Source of the DNA: Haemonchus contortus
Lineage: Eukaryota; Nematoda; Chromadorea; Rhabditida; Trichostrongylidae
Assembly (NCBI GenBank): GCA_000469685.2
Contig: LS997562.1
Span: 40,810,345-40,874,344 of the forward strand
Direction: 5' to 3'
Length of the DNA stretch: 64,000 bases
The first letter of the stretch is position 1. Every line of letters starts with the position of its first letter. This document shows positions 1 to 11,519 of the stretch, piece after piece. Position numbers and translations under genes: made by a program. The notes below the pieces were generated by a model, which did not search any database, was not told the origin of the DNA, and saw only the letters and a program-made list of their open reading frames with translations.

Positions 1-627
1 TGAATATTGCTACTTGTGTGTGAACTTGGATTCGAAACTCGCAATGGGCTTAATGAGTCAAGGCGAATCCAAACCTGCCAGCCACTGAATAAACAGGGTG
101 GGCATAAGTCTTTCCCTACATAAGAGGTCTCACCAGACCACTGTACTTGATCGGATGGTTCTGTCTTTAAACCCGGTCAACCTTGCACCGGCCCTTATGA
201 CTTTGGGGCAGGAGTTTTTACAAAAAGGACTCTGTGGGAGAAAGATTCATGAGAAATGCTTAGCGATGGGATCTTTTATACGAAAAGAAAATCTGAAGTT
301 CACTTTAATCAGTTTAACTTTAATTGTTTTGAGATGGTACTCGGAGCATCGAAGTAGAAGTATTGGGTATTATTTAAAGGCGCCGTTTACGGGAAGAAAA
401 AGAGCTTTCTCTGAAATTCTCTGAAACGCAAGTCTCAAAGGCTCTCGAGCGTGTTCTCATTAAATGTGGCTATAGGAAAATAAAATGATGAGTCTTTCTA
501 AAAATCCAGTTCGGAACACTGAACCGGCCTAATTCGACAGGGACTTGCATTACTTCGTACTCAGACAGTCCGTTAAAATAACGTCTGTTGGAAATGTGAA
601 GTAATTGATAATCAGAAACACTTTTAG
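1..627. other. Upstream flank of the receptor gene, no coding feature resolved
   Basis: No convincing exon was found here. The initiator exon of the receptor gene that starts at 628 probably lies here or beyond the window, because exon 628-798 has no methionine before its first membrane segment. One weak possibility is a short exon from the ATG at 485 ending about 510, which is in phase 0 but has a poor donor (GTTCGG). The open frame at 98-424 has no recognisable domain. Confidence 0.3.
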
Positions 628-3600
628 GCTGGCATAACACAAGCATTTGAAGTTGAACTTCAAATTCGCTTCCTCATCTACTTTGCATTGGGCGCTGTAA
701 CGTGTATTTCAAGCTCCATATGCCTCATTGTGTTCTTGTCAACGAATGAGTTACGGAAGAAATACGTCATGTTCTCTGCTTTGTCTGTTGGCGACTTTGT
801 AAGGCTTATTAAAAGTATTTGTTCACTCACTTAATAATTCAAATCTAAAAATCTAATCGAAAGTAATTCGATCAAACGCTCCGTCTCTCTGGGATCAATC
901 GGTTGTTTCTCGTCTTTCTCTCAAAAGCACACTTCACGATAATTTTGGGGTAGATAGTTTTAGATGAATAATTTGAGTGCCAGTCCGGTATAGCGCAAAA
1001 GCAGGGAAGAAAACGCAAGGATCGGGGAATTCAGAGAAATGTAAGGCTAGAAAATTGCAGTAAAATTAGGGTAACTATCTTATGGCGAACAAAATGACTT
1101 AATCCGTTTCACGAGTGGACACTGACGGTTTTTTGTTTTCCGAAGAATTCGATGACATATTCCACTAGGCCGCGTACACCCACTAACAGGCACCCAGTGT
1201 TTCCACATTTACTGTCCTCTGTTACGGGTACGAAGGTAATTCAATGACGCCTTCGTGTACGCGGCTTAGTGGAATATGTCGTGAAATTCTTCGAAAAACA
1301 TAAACCTTCAAAGTCCATTCGTGCTACGGATTAAGTCATTGGGTTCGCTATGAAGTAGCACAAAGATGCCTGCTTATACGAAAGCTCTAACTGAAAGCCT
1401 TTCTTTGAGAAGTTCGACAAAGAAGTGGGGCGAATAATTGGTTCTTGTGATGTTGATTTATCGCAAGTAGGTACGCGTTCGAATACTTCTAGGCTTCCAT
1501 TCGGAGTCATAAAGGCGTTGCAAATGTGAGCGGCCCTATAATGACCTAGCATATCTATGGGTTGGTGATCTCCCATTAAAGGCGCAATTAACAAAACAAA
1601 TGGTTTCTGAGAATATGATAAACCAGGACCACAAGACAGTCCAAAAGCACTAGTTCTCTGGCATTGTAAAGGTTGTAGAGGTTGCTTCATCCGCATCGGG
1701 ACGCACATGTTGCACGCAGGCAGCTTATTGTAGCCAACTGTAGGCAATGTTAAAGAGCTTGTGACAATCCGTGCGATTACCCTATCCATGCAAATTTTTT
1801 TTCGCCATTTTTGACCAAACTCTAATTTTACCACTTTTTTGGAGCCTCACATTTCTCTGAATTCGCCGATCCTTGCGTTTTCTTCCCTGCTTTTGCACTA
1901 GTCCGGACTGGCACTCCCATTATTCATCTAAAAATAGCCACCCTAAAATTATCGTGAAGTGTGTTTTTGTCAGTTTCGCCAAAAAAAAAACGTCTGGTGT
2001 ACTGAAACGAAAGGGTATATGAAGGTAAGCTCCGTAAGAAAAGTAATCTGACTTGGGTCAATCCCATTGAACGAACCCCTTGACACGGCGACACCCAGCT
2101 GCATAGCTGGTCAATCTTCTCTCCACACCTATTACTTTGGAGTAGTGAGGATTGGGGGAACGTCGAAAACATAAAACGTTAACACTTCAAACTAAACAGT
2201 TTCGACTTACACGATTCTTGCGATTTTCAGCTGAACGGTCTCTCATTCGTATTGGCTGGAGCATTTCGTGGCGTGGCTTTGTTTCAAGGGGTCTACTCCA
2301 GCAAAACTACCAACACGGAATGCCTATTACAAACTCCATGGAATTTTTTGATGATCATCGCTGGTATGTAGTTAACTCTTTGATTGCTTACAAATTAGAT
2401 ATAATTGATTAGTCTCCCGTGATTGGACCATAGCTTGAACTTGAAATTTAATGTTATCCCCATCCTTCTTGAGACCATTAAATTTCGCAGGGAACAACGT
2501 TCTAAAAATTTTTTTTGCTTTCACTTTCTGTATACCCTGTCAGTATACAACTTAGCTCTGAGAGTTTTGGAATTTTTTCCCTAGGAAAATTCTCATTTAA
2601 ATAGGACCCAAGTAAGTCCTACCTTTTCTTCCGAATTAGACTAGTGGTCACGCTGTTTTGTAAGGTGAATCGGGAATCGCCAACATCCACAAACAACAAC
2701 TAAACCACAACCTCACAGGAAACGCCATCTTGATCTCTATAGTTTTTTTCGATTAGTTACCTTAACAGGAAGATGAGCTCAATATTTTGGCAAGTCGAAG
2801 TAATGTTTGGGTGGTTTACGAACCGTCACATCAAGACGAGCGAGCGAGTAGCACGGGCCACCCGTTTGCAAACATTGATCATTCCTTACTGTTTTTTCTG
2901 CGCTTTTGTTTTTTTAACCCCTGTGGCTACTGCAGCCACACATTTCTTGTTCCTTGTCAGCTCTTTTATGTGGCGCAATTTCATTTTCAAAATGAAAACA
3001 CATTTGGAATCAGTGAATGTCCGTTTATGTAAACGAAATTTGTTTTAGGGCAAGTTCCAGCGCTGTTGCATATTTTCGTGGCTTTCGACAGGGTAATTGC
3101 ACTCCAATTCGTGACCGTATACAGAAAGGAACTGCTGATATTCCAGAAGAAGACCTACATCGCACTAACAATCCTTCTGACATCCGTAAGTTTTGGTATT
3201 TATTTTTTGATAGGAAGATTTCATTACCTGCATAGAACGTTGACCAGGAAAACCCAAACCCTTTGCAGTACTAGTTTTTGAGTTCTTCTCTGAAGTCGAA
3301 CTTCATTTGATCTTAAAACCGTGAGACGATATGGTGCAAAATAATTACTTCACGTTTGTTTACTTCGAGGTATACTCTCCTACGTGTGAAGGGAACTCAA
3401 GCAGGGTCTCTGTATATCGGGGAAAGGGGGGTCTGAGTGTCGTTAATGTCGAAAGACCGCTGATACTTACGCGGCCTGACCTATAAACAAAAAAGTTTCC
3501 CTGTTTACCTTACAAAATTTGCGCTCCTTCATTTTGTTAGGTTTGAGTTTTAAGTATTTTAGCTTTCACTGATCCTATTGATAAGTTCTTTCCTGGTATT

Positions 3601-6600
3601 TTCAAAAAACTTGCGCTTGCTGTTTGTTTCACTTTTTCATTTTTAATGGTGTCGTTCTTAATAGAAACCCTTAAGCGTTTACGAATTGTAATTCAACTTA
3701 TATAAGACAGTAAGATACTACAGACAGTATAGGGACAGCGCTTAGGGTTTGACTCATTTCAACAATTACCCTTTTTTCTTTGAATGCACTTGTGGGTCCT
3801 ACGTTCAACACTAAAATGAAAATTCGGTAAGGCACTCGGCTCTTACAGTAACCCCCTGGCTTACCCCACCACCCACTCCCGTGTCCTTGCCCAAAGCCCC
3901 TTTTCGACGCGTCGTATATGTGACGGGTAAAAAATTTGCGTATTAACACGTGCCGAATTACTGTGAGAACCGAGTGCCGGACTGAATTTTCGTTCCTGTA
4001 CGTTCAACTGGTGCCCTTAAAATGTTTGTTTCAGTTTTTCATTACTATTGCTGTTGTTCTAAATTTCTTCGATCGTGTGCATGTGCTCAACGATCGTCTC
4101 TGTTCGGTGATGAATTCGACAGGAATTTATTACGGCACTATACATTATTCCTTGATTTCTATCGCTTACATATGTTGTTTCACAGTACTGTGGAATCTCT
4201 TTCGCACAACTAACAAAAACCGAGTAAGTTATGTCTGAGGTCTCCGGGCTTACATCAGGGTGTGATCACTCATCAAATCTTCATGAGAAATAAATTCTGT
4301 TAAAGCTTATACGATGAATGAAGAGATGGTAGTGAGCGGAAATAACTGTTTGCCCGTTTGAAAATGGCCAGTCGGCTCGCCCGGCTGACGCCGGGCTTGC
4401 CTCCTTCTCGTATTGAAATAGCCTCCCTCCATGCACCTTTTTCAAAGTTGAAGGCTTCGGTATATGAGAACAAGAGTTATTCATTCCCGGCCAAACACAA
4501 ACACCCAATAAAATTCTTGCGCGCCCCTTCTGCCATGAACGACTTCCTTAGGCCCTTTGTGTTTGACCAACTCGATTAATTTCCGACCTATACAACCCTG
4601 GTTTCGAAACATCGCTTCAGGTCTAAATCAACATTTTTTGCCCACGCCCCGCCGCCTCCTGTGAGCGGAGCTAAGTCTTGTCGCCCGACATAGGTGCTCC
4701 CATCCTGCCACCTTTATGTATTTCCATCGAATACGAGATCTTTGGGTCCAAGCTTGAATTTTTCGTACAGACCCCGCCCCCCGTGGGCGCATTCCGGTCC
4801 TGTCACCCACCTTGAGTGTTCCCAACCTGCCGCCTGTACTCCTACCTATTTTAAATGCTTCAGATTCACACAGGACAGAAGTTATTAATTTTCGGTCACA
4901 CACACGCACAGACGCAGTCACAACATTAGCGCGTTATATAAAGTAGGATAGAAGGATTGTTGCCGTACACAAACACAACAAAAGGTAGAAGTTGAACATA
5001 ATCTGAATTTGGCCGGTAGTTGCTTCACTTTCACATTTTTGAATTTAGTAAAGCCAAAGTTGTTGCTCGTCATTATGGGTCAGCTGAGGCGGATCCTTGG
5101 CCCTCTCCGAGATGATCAGTGCCGTCTAACGGAATCGTGTAGCGCTCGAGTGTTTATGGTCGCCGTATATGCTTTTGTGATGTTCTGGGATTGTTTGACC
5201 CTCCACACATTTTCTTACTAATTTCGATGTTAGACAGCCTCTTTGCGTAGCTGAGCATATGGTTCCCTACGGTTATGGCCGCATGATATTTCGAATGCTA
5301 ACCTACGCTTGTCTTTTGCAGTCTGAAAAAAATTGTAGACCGCGAGGAAAAGAATGCTGTCAGTGGGAAGAGGATATCTGTCAATAAAAATCAGGGGAAA
5401 GGTGATGTTTTAGACGCCAACCGCTCGTGAGCTTCGTCGACAGCGTATGATTCTATCATTGGACCTGCTCTCCGTATTTCTTGTCTCAATTCCGAATTTC
5501 GTGATCATCCTAAACGGATGGAAAACTTCGGCAGTGTATCCGTTTGCACTTGGTGAGTGTGTTGAGAAAACTTGAGCGAAAGAGAAGGAAAGAAAACTGT
5601 AGAAAAAAGTGTGGGAATGATCCTGTGAACTAAATCTACCGTTTTACCGCTTCTACCTTGAAATCCAGAAATAAACAATTAGGTATCATCCGAGCAGTAG
5701 TTAATTCATATTTCAAGAATCCACACCAAAGATCCTAGGCGGAACTAAATTTTCATGAACATGAACAGCAAATGAACCGAAAGGGTCTTTTGAACCACCT
5801 TTTGAAACGTCCCTTATCTCATTCTCATTTATCCGTCTTAGGTGTAGTTTTTTGGGGAGGAACTCTTAAAGTAATGGAAGTCGTACTAGTATATTAGGAA
5901 CCAGTTGGGCTACGCACGCCAATGCGTGCACCACATGCCCACGCATACGCTCAATCGGTTGCTCTTCGTCTTGAAAATTATGAACCATAAAAGGTTTAAC
6001 TGATAGGCAGCCAAAGAATTGAGTAGTACTCACTAATGCTGTCAAGTTATAATAACACCATTAACAGACGTCGTTATCACTGGACCTTCTTTCCTCCACG
6101 GGTATTGGCCGGTCGGATGAGCTTTGTCGTAAATGATATCCTCCATATATATAAACCGCTAACTTTGTGTGTCCGTTTGTGTGTCCTCGCAAAAGTCACG
6201 TAGGCACGATCAAGAGCGTGGAGATCAAATGAGCGCGGTGGGGAGGTAGATCGCATGCTAACCAGTTTTTAGAGAAGAGGGAATTCAGGATGGGAAACGT
6301 TTTACATGGGCATCTATTAGTATCAGGCATCATCGAACACTCTGCTGTTTTCCATTACTTCTCTGATGCGCAATCAAATAGTGCTTCGGGGCGTTAATCA
6401 ATCCCATCAGAAGGATCCCGCGCATTCGACTTCCATTCAGAATGGTAGTGGCGTATTGAGTGCGTATGTGGCCTATGCAATGACTTGCGGTAGCCAGCCG
6501 ATGTACAAGTCAGTGCTTTTCTGCATGTCCGCCCCGATCGCAATCTCCTACAATCAAACTGGAGCGACATTACCGGTATAAATGTAATGACAGCTACGCT

Positions 6601-7753
6601 CTTGAAAGGATACTTTGTTCTTGAGTGCTTAACTCTGATGCGCGATCTCCAGAAATGAAACTTAAGGGGGATTTTGGGTGAAACAGTGTCGTTTATACGG
6701 AGCATGAAAATGTTTTACTGCTCTTCTCGAGTAAAATCGTAGATGAGCGGTTGTGGACATGTGGTACACGCTTGAGCGTGCGTAGCTCACTGGTCAAAAC
6801 ATAAAGTAATCTTGATCTTCCACCGAGTTACAAACCTTGCTGGGTAGCGGTCGTAATCTATATAATAGTCGTAATCATAAATACATCGTAATACCTCAGG
6901 AGTTAAATTCAGCTGGTAAGTGCTCTTATCAGTCGTTATCAGTTGTTAACAGTTCCTATCATCGATCGTCTACGATCCCGCCATACTCCACATCACATGC
7001 CAAACTGTCAAGGCTCAATCATTAATACCATTATTATAGTGGCTCTACGCTTTCCAGGATTTTCAATCCCTTATTTCAATAGGGTGTTACATACCTAGCT
7101 GTTCTCGCCTTCTATGGCTTCTTATCAGTCCCTATCACATGTTATCATTCCCTGTTACCAATCACTAATGGTCCCTTCGCACCCTACACCACTTGTCGTA
7201 GTGCCAAGGCTTTACCTCTAATACGAACGGAGTTACGGACCCTGTGGCTTTTGCCTTTTAAGGCTCATTATCTGTTTCTGTTGATTGTTGTCACCTCCCA
7301 TCACGTACCATCGCTGTTCCCATCGTGCCACCTATCTCTCTTCCAAATTTGAATGTTCTAGGCTCAGTGGGACAGAATTTATGAATTTCCGGTCAGACAA
7401 ACACACACACATACTGACACACACACACACAAACACACCAACAGACACACTTAACCGATTATATAAGTAGGATTTTTTTTCAATAGTGTATGTACGTAAT
7501 CAGAGTGGAGTTCGGAATGCGTGTAAGTAATGTGCCTTGATTACACAAGCGAAATGAAATGTAGCATGCCATTTTTTGTCATAATATTTTTATTCGCTTT
7601 ATAGGAATTGTTTATTGTCTCTACGCCATACACTCGGCTATTCCGCTATTTATCTATCTATATTTTCGAATGGATTTTCGTGCTCGATTTATTGAATTGT
7701 TTGGATGGAAAAGTCGTTGTGGACATTTTAGAACTTGGAAAAATCAACAGTAA
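628..7753 (+). CDS. Nematode rhodopsin-like 7TM G-protein-coupled receptor (chemoreceptor-like), six exons
   Basis: Exons: 628-798, 2231-2363, 3049-3185, 4035-4223, 5414-5552, 7605-7753 (stop at 7751). Every junction is GT..AG and phases agree (0,1,0,0,1), giving 305 residues plus a missing start exon. Exon 1 holds TM1 and the start of TM2 (FLIYFALGAV; LRKKYVMFSALSVGDF). Exon 2 continues TM2 (LNGLSFVLAGAFRG) and has the conserved extracellular Cys. Exon 3 holds TM3 with a DRY-like motif (HIFVAFDRVIAL). Exon 4 has TM4, a second extracellular loop with Cys, and TM5. Exon 5 has TM6 with a Pro kink (FLVSIPNFVIILNG). Exon 6 has TM7 (AIHSAIPLFIYLYF) and a basic tail. This resembles the large nematode-specific 7TM chemoreceptor families (Srsx-like); the exact subfamily is not certain. 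The receptor would sit in the plasma membrane, probably of sensory cilia, and signal through G proteins (family inference). Introns are long and full of repeats. Confidence 0.82.
918..1970. mobile_element. Inverted-repeat DNA transposon (about 1.05 kb) in receptor intron 1
   Basis: Two arms of about 125 bp face each other: roughly 920-1055 and the reverse complement at 1845-1965. They match at about 85-90 % by eye, for example AAAAGCAGGGAAGAAAACGC at 996-1015 and its complement near 1878-1896. The interior holds a second, younger-looking foldback (1083-1352) and a 167-codon open frame on the minus strand (1331-1834) with no recognised transposase motif. It is probably a non-autonomous element or the shell of an old one. 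It lies wholly within the 799-2230 intron, so it should be spliced out. Confidence 0.75.
1083..1352. mobile_element. Nested foldback MITE inside the larger inverted-repeat element
   Basis: The left arm (about 1083-1181) and right arm (about 1254-1352) are near-perfect reverse complements. The outer ends read GCGAAC...AATGACTTAATCCG and the inner ends CATATTCCACTA(A/G)GCCGCGTACAC. A loop of about 70 bp separates them. Arm identity looks higher than that of the enclosing element, which suggests later insertion. No coding capacity is seen. Confidence 0.72.
3817..3992. mobile_element. MITE copy A (about 176 bp, 35-bp TIRs) in receptor intron 3
   Basis: Terminal inverted repeats lie at about 3817-3851 and 3958-3992. 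They share the core GGCACTCGG(C/T)TCT(T/C)ACAGTAA. The interior (CCACCCACTCCCGTGTCCTT at 3870-3889) recurs in reverse orientation at 15354-15540. It sits in intron 3186-4034, near the 4035 acceptor. Confidence 0.78.
4281..4945 (-). repeat. Dispersed composite repeat, related to the 27.4-28.9 kb array, in receptor intron 4
   Basis: This 660-bp stretch matches, in reverse complement, the units at 27400-28620. Shared elements include the CCGGGCTTGCCTCCTTCT / GCCGACTGG module, GCCCCGCCnCCTGTGAGCGGA, and the terminal block ending with an AC-rich run, GCGTTATATAAAG. A third, shorter member is at 7285-7470. Open frames here (4358-4579, 4628-4921) follow the repeat and are not genes. Whether the family is a degraded transposon or a satellite monomer cannot be told from this window. 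Confidence 0.65.
6390..6510 (-). repeat. Partial copy of the SINE-like repeat seen at 35.2-35.5 kb
   Basis: The stretch matches the reverse complement of about 35384-35495. Both contain GACTTCCATTCAGAAT and CAATGACTTGCGGT(A/G)GCCAG. The short open frames seen here (6366-6581 plus; 6394-6705 minus) are by-products of the repeat. It lies in receptor intron 5 (5553-7604). The tRNA-like head seen at 35.2 kb is not evident in this copy. Confidence 0.6.
7285..7470 (-). repeat. Short member of the composite repeat family with an AC microsatellite
   Basis: It shares the order of blocks of 4700-4945 in the same orientation: a GTTCCCATCGTGCCACC-like block, TTTGAATG, a GGGACAGAATTTATGAATTT segment, an AC-rich run (7398-7445) and a TTATATAAGTAGGA end. 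The AC run seems to be part of the family, since all three members carry a GT/AC tract at this point. Confidence 0.6.
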
Positions 7754-8100
7754 CGGCAACAGCAGTGACTGTTTCAACAGCAACAGCTAACAACGTTATC
7801 GTACCTCAACATTTGTGTATGCACCAACAAATAAAAAGTTTCTCCAAATCAATTGGTTGTATGAAAAATTTGTGGTCCGAAATGATGATACTGGCCTACA
7901 TTTTAGTGTATGTTTGTGGGGTGGTGGGAGGTGAGGCACCCTAGGCGCTAGAACGCCACAGTGCGGATAATGATGGGTAGCCAGCTTCACCAGCCTGCGA
8001 TGATGCAAGGAAACTTTTTGTAACCAGGGAATATAACTCTTTAACTCAGAGCTGTGACTATGCCTAGAAACTATTCTCAGGAAGGGAGTTTAGCTTTTAT

Positions 8101-9360
8101 TAGGTTGAGTCATAAGTCCTCGGACAATGTGAGAGTAGTGACTTCTAGCGATCATAACTCGGGAAAGAGGTGACGAAAATGAACGTGCGAGGCAATGTTA
8201 GATAGAGTATGGAAAGCTCTTTCAAACGCACACTGGAGATGGCACCTAACTGTTTTCTTTCCAGCAACTGTGCCTCATGATTTCAAGCCGTCGCAACTCC
8301 ACATCCGCAACACCATCATATTTATTTTTTTATCTGGCCATGAACCCGCGGCAATCGATAGAGGTATGAAGGACGTTTACAAGCAGGAGGTGTACAATTT
8401 ACAAGTGGCACCAGAAGTTCGCATCGGGCGACTATTCCGTCGAAAATGAAGACCGTCCGGGACGCTCAATGAAGTTGGATTTGAAGGTGCTGCGGAGCTA
8501 GGTGAAAGCCGATCCGTATCAAACTACTCGTGAAGTGGCAGCCACCCTTGGGGAGTCGGTCTACAGTTCTTCGTGAATTGAAGTCAATAGACAAGGTGCG
8601 AAAGCTCGGTCCATAGACGCCTCATGCTTTGAAGCAGTATGACATGGACCGCCGCGACGACGTGGCACTTTCTCTCCTCACGCTCAAGGGTACCACACGT
8701 GGCTCGAGTACCTAGTCACCAGGGTTGCGAAGTCGAACCTCTACCCTAACGTTCACCGGTGTGCTCAATGGATTGACAAAGGTGCGCAAGCAGAAGACTC
8801 CCCCAAACCCAACGTACCCGCGAAGGAGGTTACGCACTGGTTCTGGCGGAGCGTTCTCCGTGTCGAATAATGGGAGCTGCTAGACGAAGGATGCACAGTG
8901 ACCGTACACGTCTACATTACGCAACCGAGGAATTTGAAAGCGAATACCGAAGTTACACGTCCACAGCAGCACAAAGTTTATTTCCAACACGACAACGCTC
9001 GCCCTCACATTGCAAGAGCGACCAAAACTGAACTGACGAATTTCGGCAGGACAAGTTTATCACACCAACCATGCTCCTCAGACTTAGATCCCTCGGATTA
9101 CCACCTTTTTCCCCATCTTCAACGTCATCTGGATGGTCAGGACTTTCAAACCCGCGACGACATCAAAGTGGCACTGGTGCAGTTCTCCAAGGGCCAGCTC
9201 CCAGCGTTCTAAAGCAAGGACATCTACGATTTGCCCAAGCATTGGCAGAAGACCATCGATTCCAATGGGGCATATTTCAAATGATTCGCTATTGTCGTTT
9301 AAAAATTGTAAGATTAATATTTTCATTGCCAATTTGTCCGAGGACTTATGACTCAACCTA
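8101..9360 (+). mobile_element. Mariner-family transposon, complete ends, dead transposase
   Basis: The element is bounded by a TA target duplication (8101-8102 and 9359-9360). Its terminal repeats are near-perfect: GGTTGAGTCATAAGTCCTCG at 8103 and its complement ending at 9358, extending for about 25 bp. The total of about 1.26 kb is the usual mariner size. It has inserted 350 bp downstream of the receptor stop codon. Confidence 0.92.
8300..9212 (+). pseudogene. Decayed mariner transposase
   Basis: Fragments in different frames match mariner transposase. The N-terminal helix-turn-helix part includes HQKFASGDYSVENEDRPGRS (near 8410-8470). The middle has DMDRRDDVALSLLT (near 8642). The C-terminal catalytic part is in the frame ending at 9212: HDNARPHIA (second Asp near 8990) and SSDLDPSDYHLFPHL, where the third catalytic Asp of the mariner D,D34D triad lies. 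Multiple stops and frameshifts interrupt the product (for example after KVLRS near 8500), so no functional enzyme is possible. Confidence 0.88.
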
Positions 9361-9699
9361 ATACCTTAGCCATAGGATGGGATGAACGTTGAAGAGAGTG
9401 AACCGATTACCTCGTGCGAAAATGGAGAAATTGGGTGAGGGAGTAACTGGACTCAGCTGGTCACTGACTCATTACTTTTCAAGATTGTTAGCGGTAGCAT
9501 GCTAGCTTACAGTTCCTGTTTTAGGAGCCTTATTACAGGCCCAAAAAAAATAAAAACAGGATCCATTAATCTTATAAGTTATAAGTTTATCACGCTTGCG
9601 GAAGGCAAGCGTGAGAAAGAAAACAAAACGCAATGTAATTATCGAACATTTGTACACGCAAACAATACGCAATACAAAGATCAGTTAGTTAATCAGTCT

Positions 9700-10600
9700 C
9701 AGGGGACTTAGAACCAGTTCCCTTCAGCAGCAAATTAGCTACTTGGCAGTTGAACTGTGCTAGCGATGAAGAGACGAGTAAAGCCACTCCTTCGCAAGTT
9801 AGTTTTAAGGACGTGCCAAAGAAATCTTCATGGAGCCACCCATAGTCCTCGAATGTGTCACCGTGACCACACGTGCCGTGTACTAGTTTGTGAACCGTAC
9901 AAAGTGATGTCAGTCTAAGATATTGATTCCTGATAGCTGCCTTAAGTATTCTGGAGCACAAAAACCACCAATTCGAATGAGCAGCTTTCGAGTGAACTTA
10001 TTCTGAACTTTTTCAAGCGCGTAGACATACTTCCCTTTCTTGCTTTTGAAAACCGTAGCGCTAGATTCGACCAGGGGTCGTACATACGACTTGTGAGCAC
10101 GCAACAGGTTTCCTTCATTGGTTAAAGGCAGCCCTTTGAAAATTTGGAATGTCCGAATATTGGCTACTCTGATCCTCGTTTTAATGTGCTCAATGAAGTC
10201 CAGTTTGTCGTTGTAGTAAAAGCCGCGATCTCTGACGGATTGTACAGCGGAGAGAACACCATCAACAGTGTACGTTCGCGTTGGTGAAGTTCAAGAGCGT
10301 AGTTGCATGTAAACTGACTTGTGTGGCGCTATAGGCAGTTGCCAATTCTTCGACCAACTCACCGTTAGATCAATTGCTCTTTGGAGTTCCTGAGACTCTG
10401 CTTCTACTGAGATTGCCTTATAGATTCTTATGTCGTCGGCATACATCTTCGGAGTGACGTCTGCTTCACGAAGCATATCTTCACGATATCGGAAAGCTCA
10501 GCTGTGAAATCATTGAAAGGCGCCGGTGACAGTACACCTCTTCGGGGCACACCACCTATTACCCCCGGACTTCTGAAAAGGACTGACCAATCTCAACTTG
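9700..10600 (-). pseudogene. Non-LTR (LINE, CR1/jockey-like) reverse transcriptase fragment
   Basis: On the minus strand the region contains the RT catalytic motif in a frame covering 10291-10476 (KMYADDIRIYKAI), preceded in another frame by PRGVLSPAPFNDFTAEL (near 10500-10560). It is followed by a thumb/C-terminal segment typical of LINE polymerases (frame covering 9910-10104: RAHKSYVRPLVE and LEKVQNKFTRKLL). At least two frameshifts and several stops separate the pieces and no endonuclease domain is visible, so this is a 5'-truncated dead copy. The clade is a judgement from motif style only. Confidence 0.82.
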
Positions 10601-11517
10601 TAAAATTCTATTACTCGAGATCATTTAACATTTCGATGTTTTTCACATACCACTTTTCGACACTTAGTGATGAAGAAGTTGTGCAGAAAGTTCTTATCCC
10701 TAGCACCAATTTGGCCGCATCGCAAGGTTCGGTATTCTTGTTCCACTTCCTTCTATTTACAGCAGTTTTTGGCGTTTTTTGGTTTTAGCATAGCCCTTCT
10801 TAATTCTCAAATTTACTAAATTTTGATACGGTTCTTGTCCATTTTCACCGTTTTGATAGTTTTTTTTTCTTCTTATGGTAATAGTATGTGTAGTTTTTGC
10901 AACAGGGTTTTATCATCCACATTTTTCTTTGGTTATCGCTCTATCTAAACCCAGAAAATAGGCACGAGTTCTGCTTGAGTGCCTCCTTTTTACAACGAAG
11001 TTTCTTATCTTATGGAGTAGTTAATGCTGCTTATATAACGTCTTCATACGCACTCATTTTCGCGAGCCGCTGGGTTAGAGGATAACGAAAAGTATCATAG
11101 CGGCTGCTTGCGACGCTTATCTTCAGTAAGGTGTTGGTACGCCTTTGTTGTAAGCAAAAATTAAGGAAGGACCACATCCAGACGTCTACTCCGTTTACAA
11201 TTGAATCAGACCGGCAGTACAACAAATAAAATCATACTCATTAGAGCCACATTTGATGTGATTGGATATGAGATATCAGAAATTACGGACGTGTCTGAAC
11301 AACAAATTCTACTGGCTTCCCTAAACCAACTTTTGAACCAAGTCTCACTCCTTTGTTCCTTTGAAATCCCTTCGGGTTTCCCTTCATTGAGTGTCCTTTC
11401 TCTTTCATTTCTCACCTACATTTATTTTTCGTACTGACCGCTGTATTTCGGTAAGGCAGGAGTCACATTATGGACATATCTGCATACTTAAAACTTGCTG
11501 TTCACGAGAGTTAGAAA
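10601..11517. other. Intergenic stretch, one unexplained open frame
   Basis: No supported gene. The plus-strand frame ending at 11085 includes two hydrophobic segments (FIIHIFLWLSLYL and AAYITSSYALIFAS). I first considered it as a TM7 exon of the receptor, but its phase does not fit and a better TM7 exon exists at 7605-7753. Confidence 0.35.
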
Positions 11518-11519
11518 TA

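Noticed and set aside
5324..5375. Possible extra exon of the receptor's third intracellular loop (LKKIVDREEKNA)
   Set aside because: It would need an incoming phase of 2, but the preceding exon ends in phase 0. A direct join of 4223 to 5414 keeps frame and gives a normal loop length.
10897..11085. Open frame with two hydrophobic stretches, considered as the TM7 exon of the receptor
   Set aside because: Its acceptors do not match the phase-1 end of the TM6 exon, and the exon 7605-7753 has the right phase, a canonical TM7 and a stop codon.
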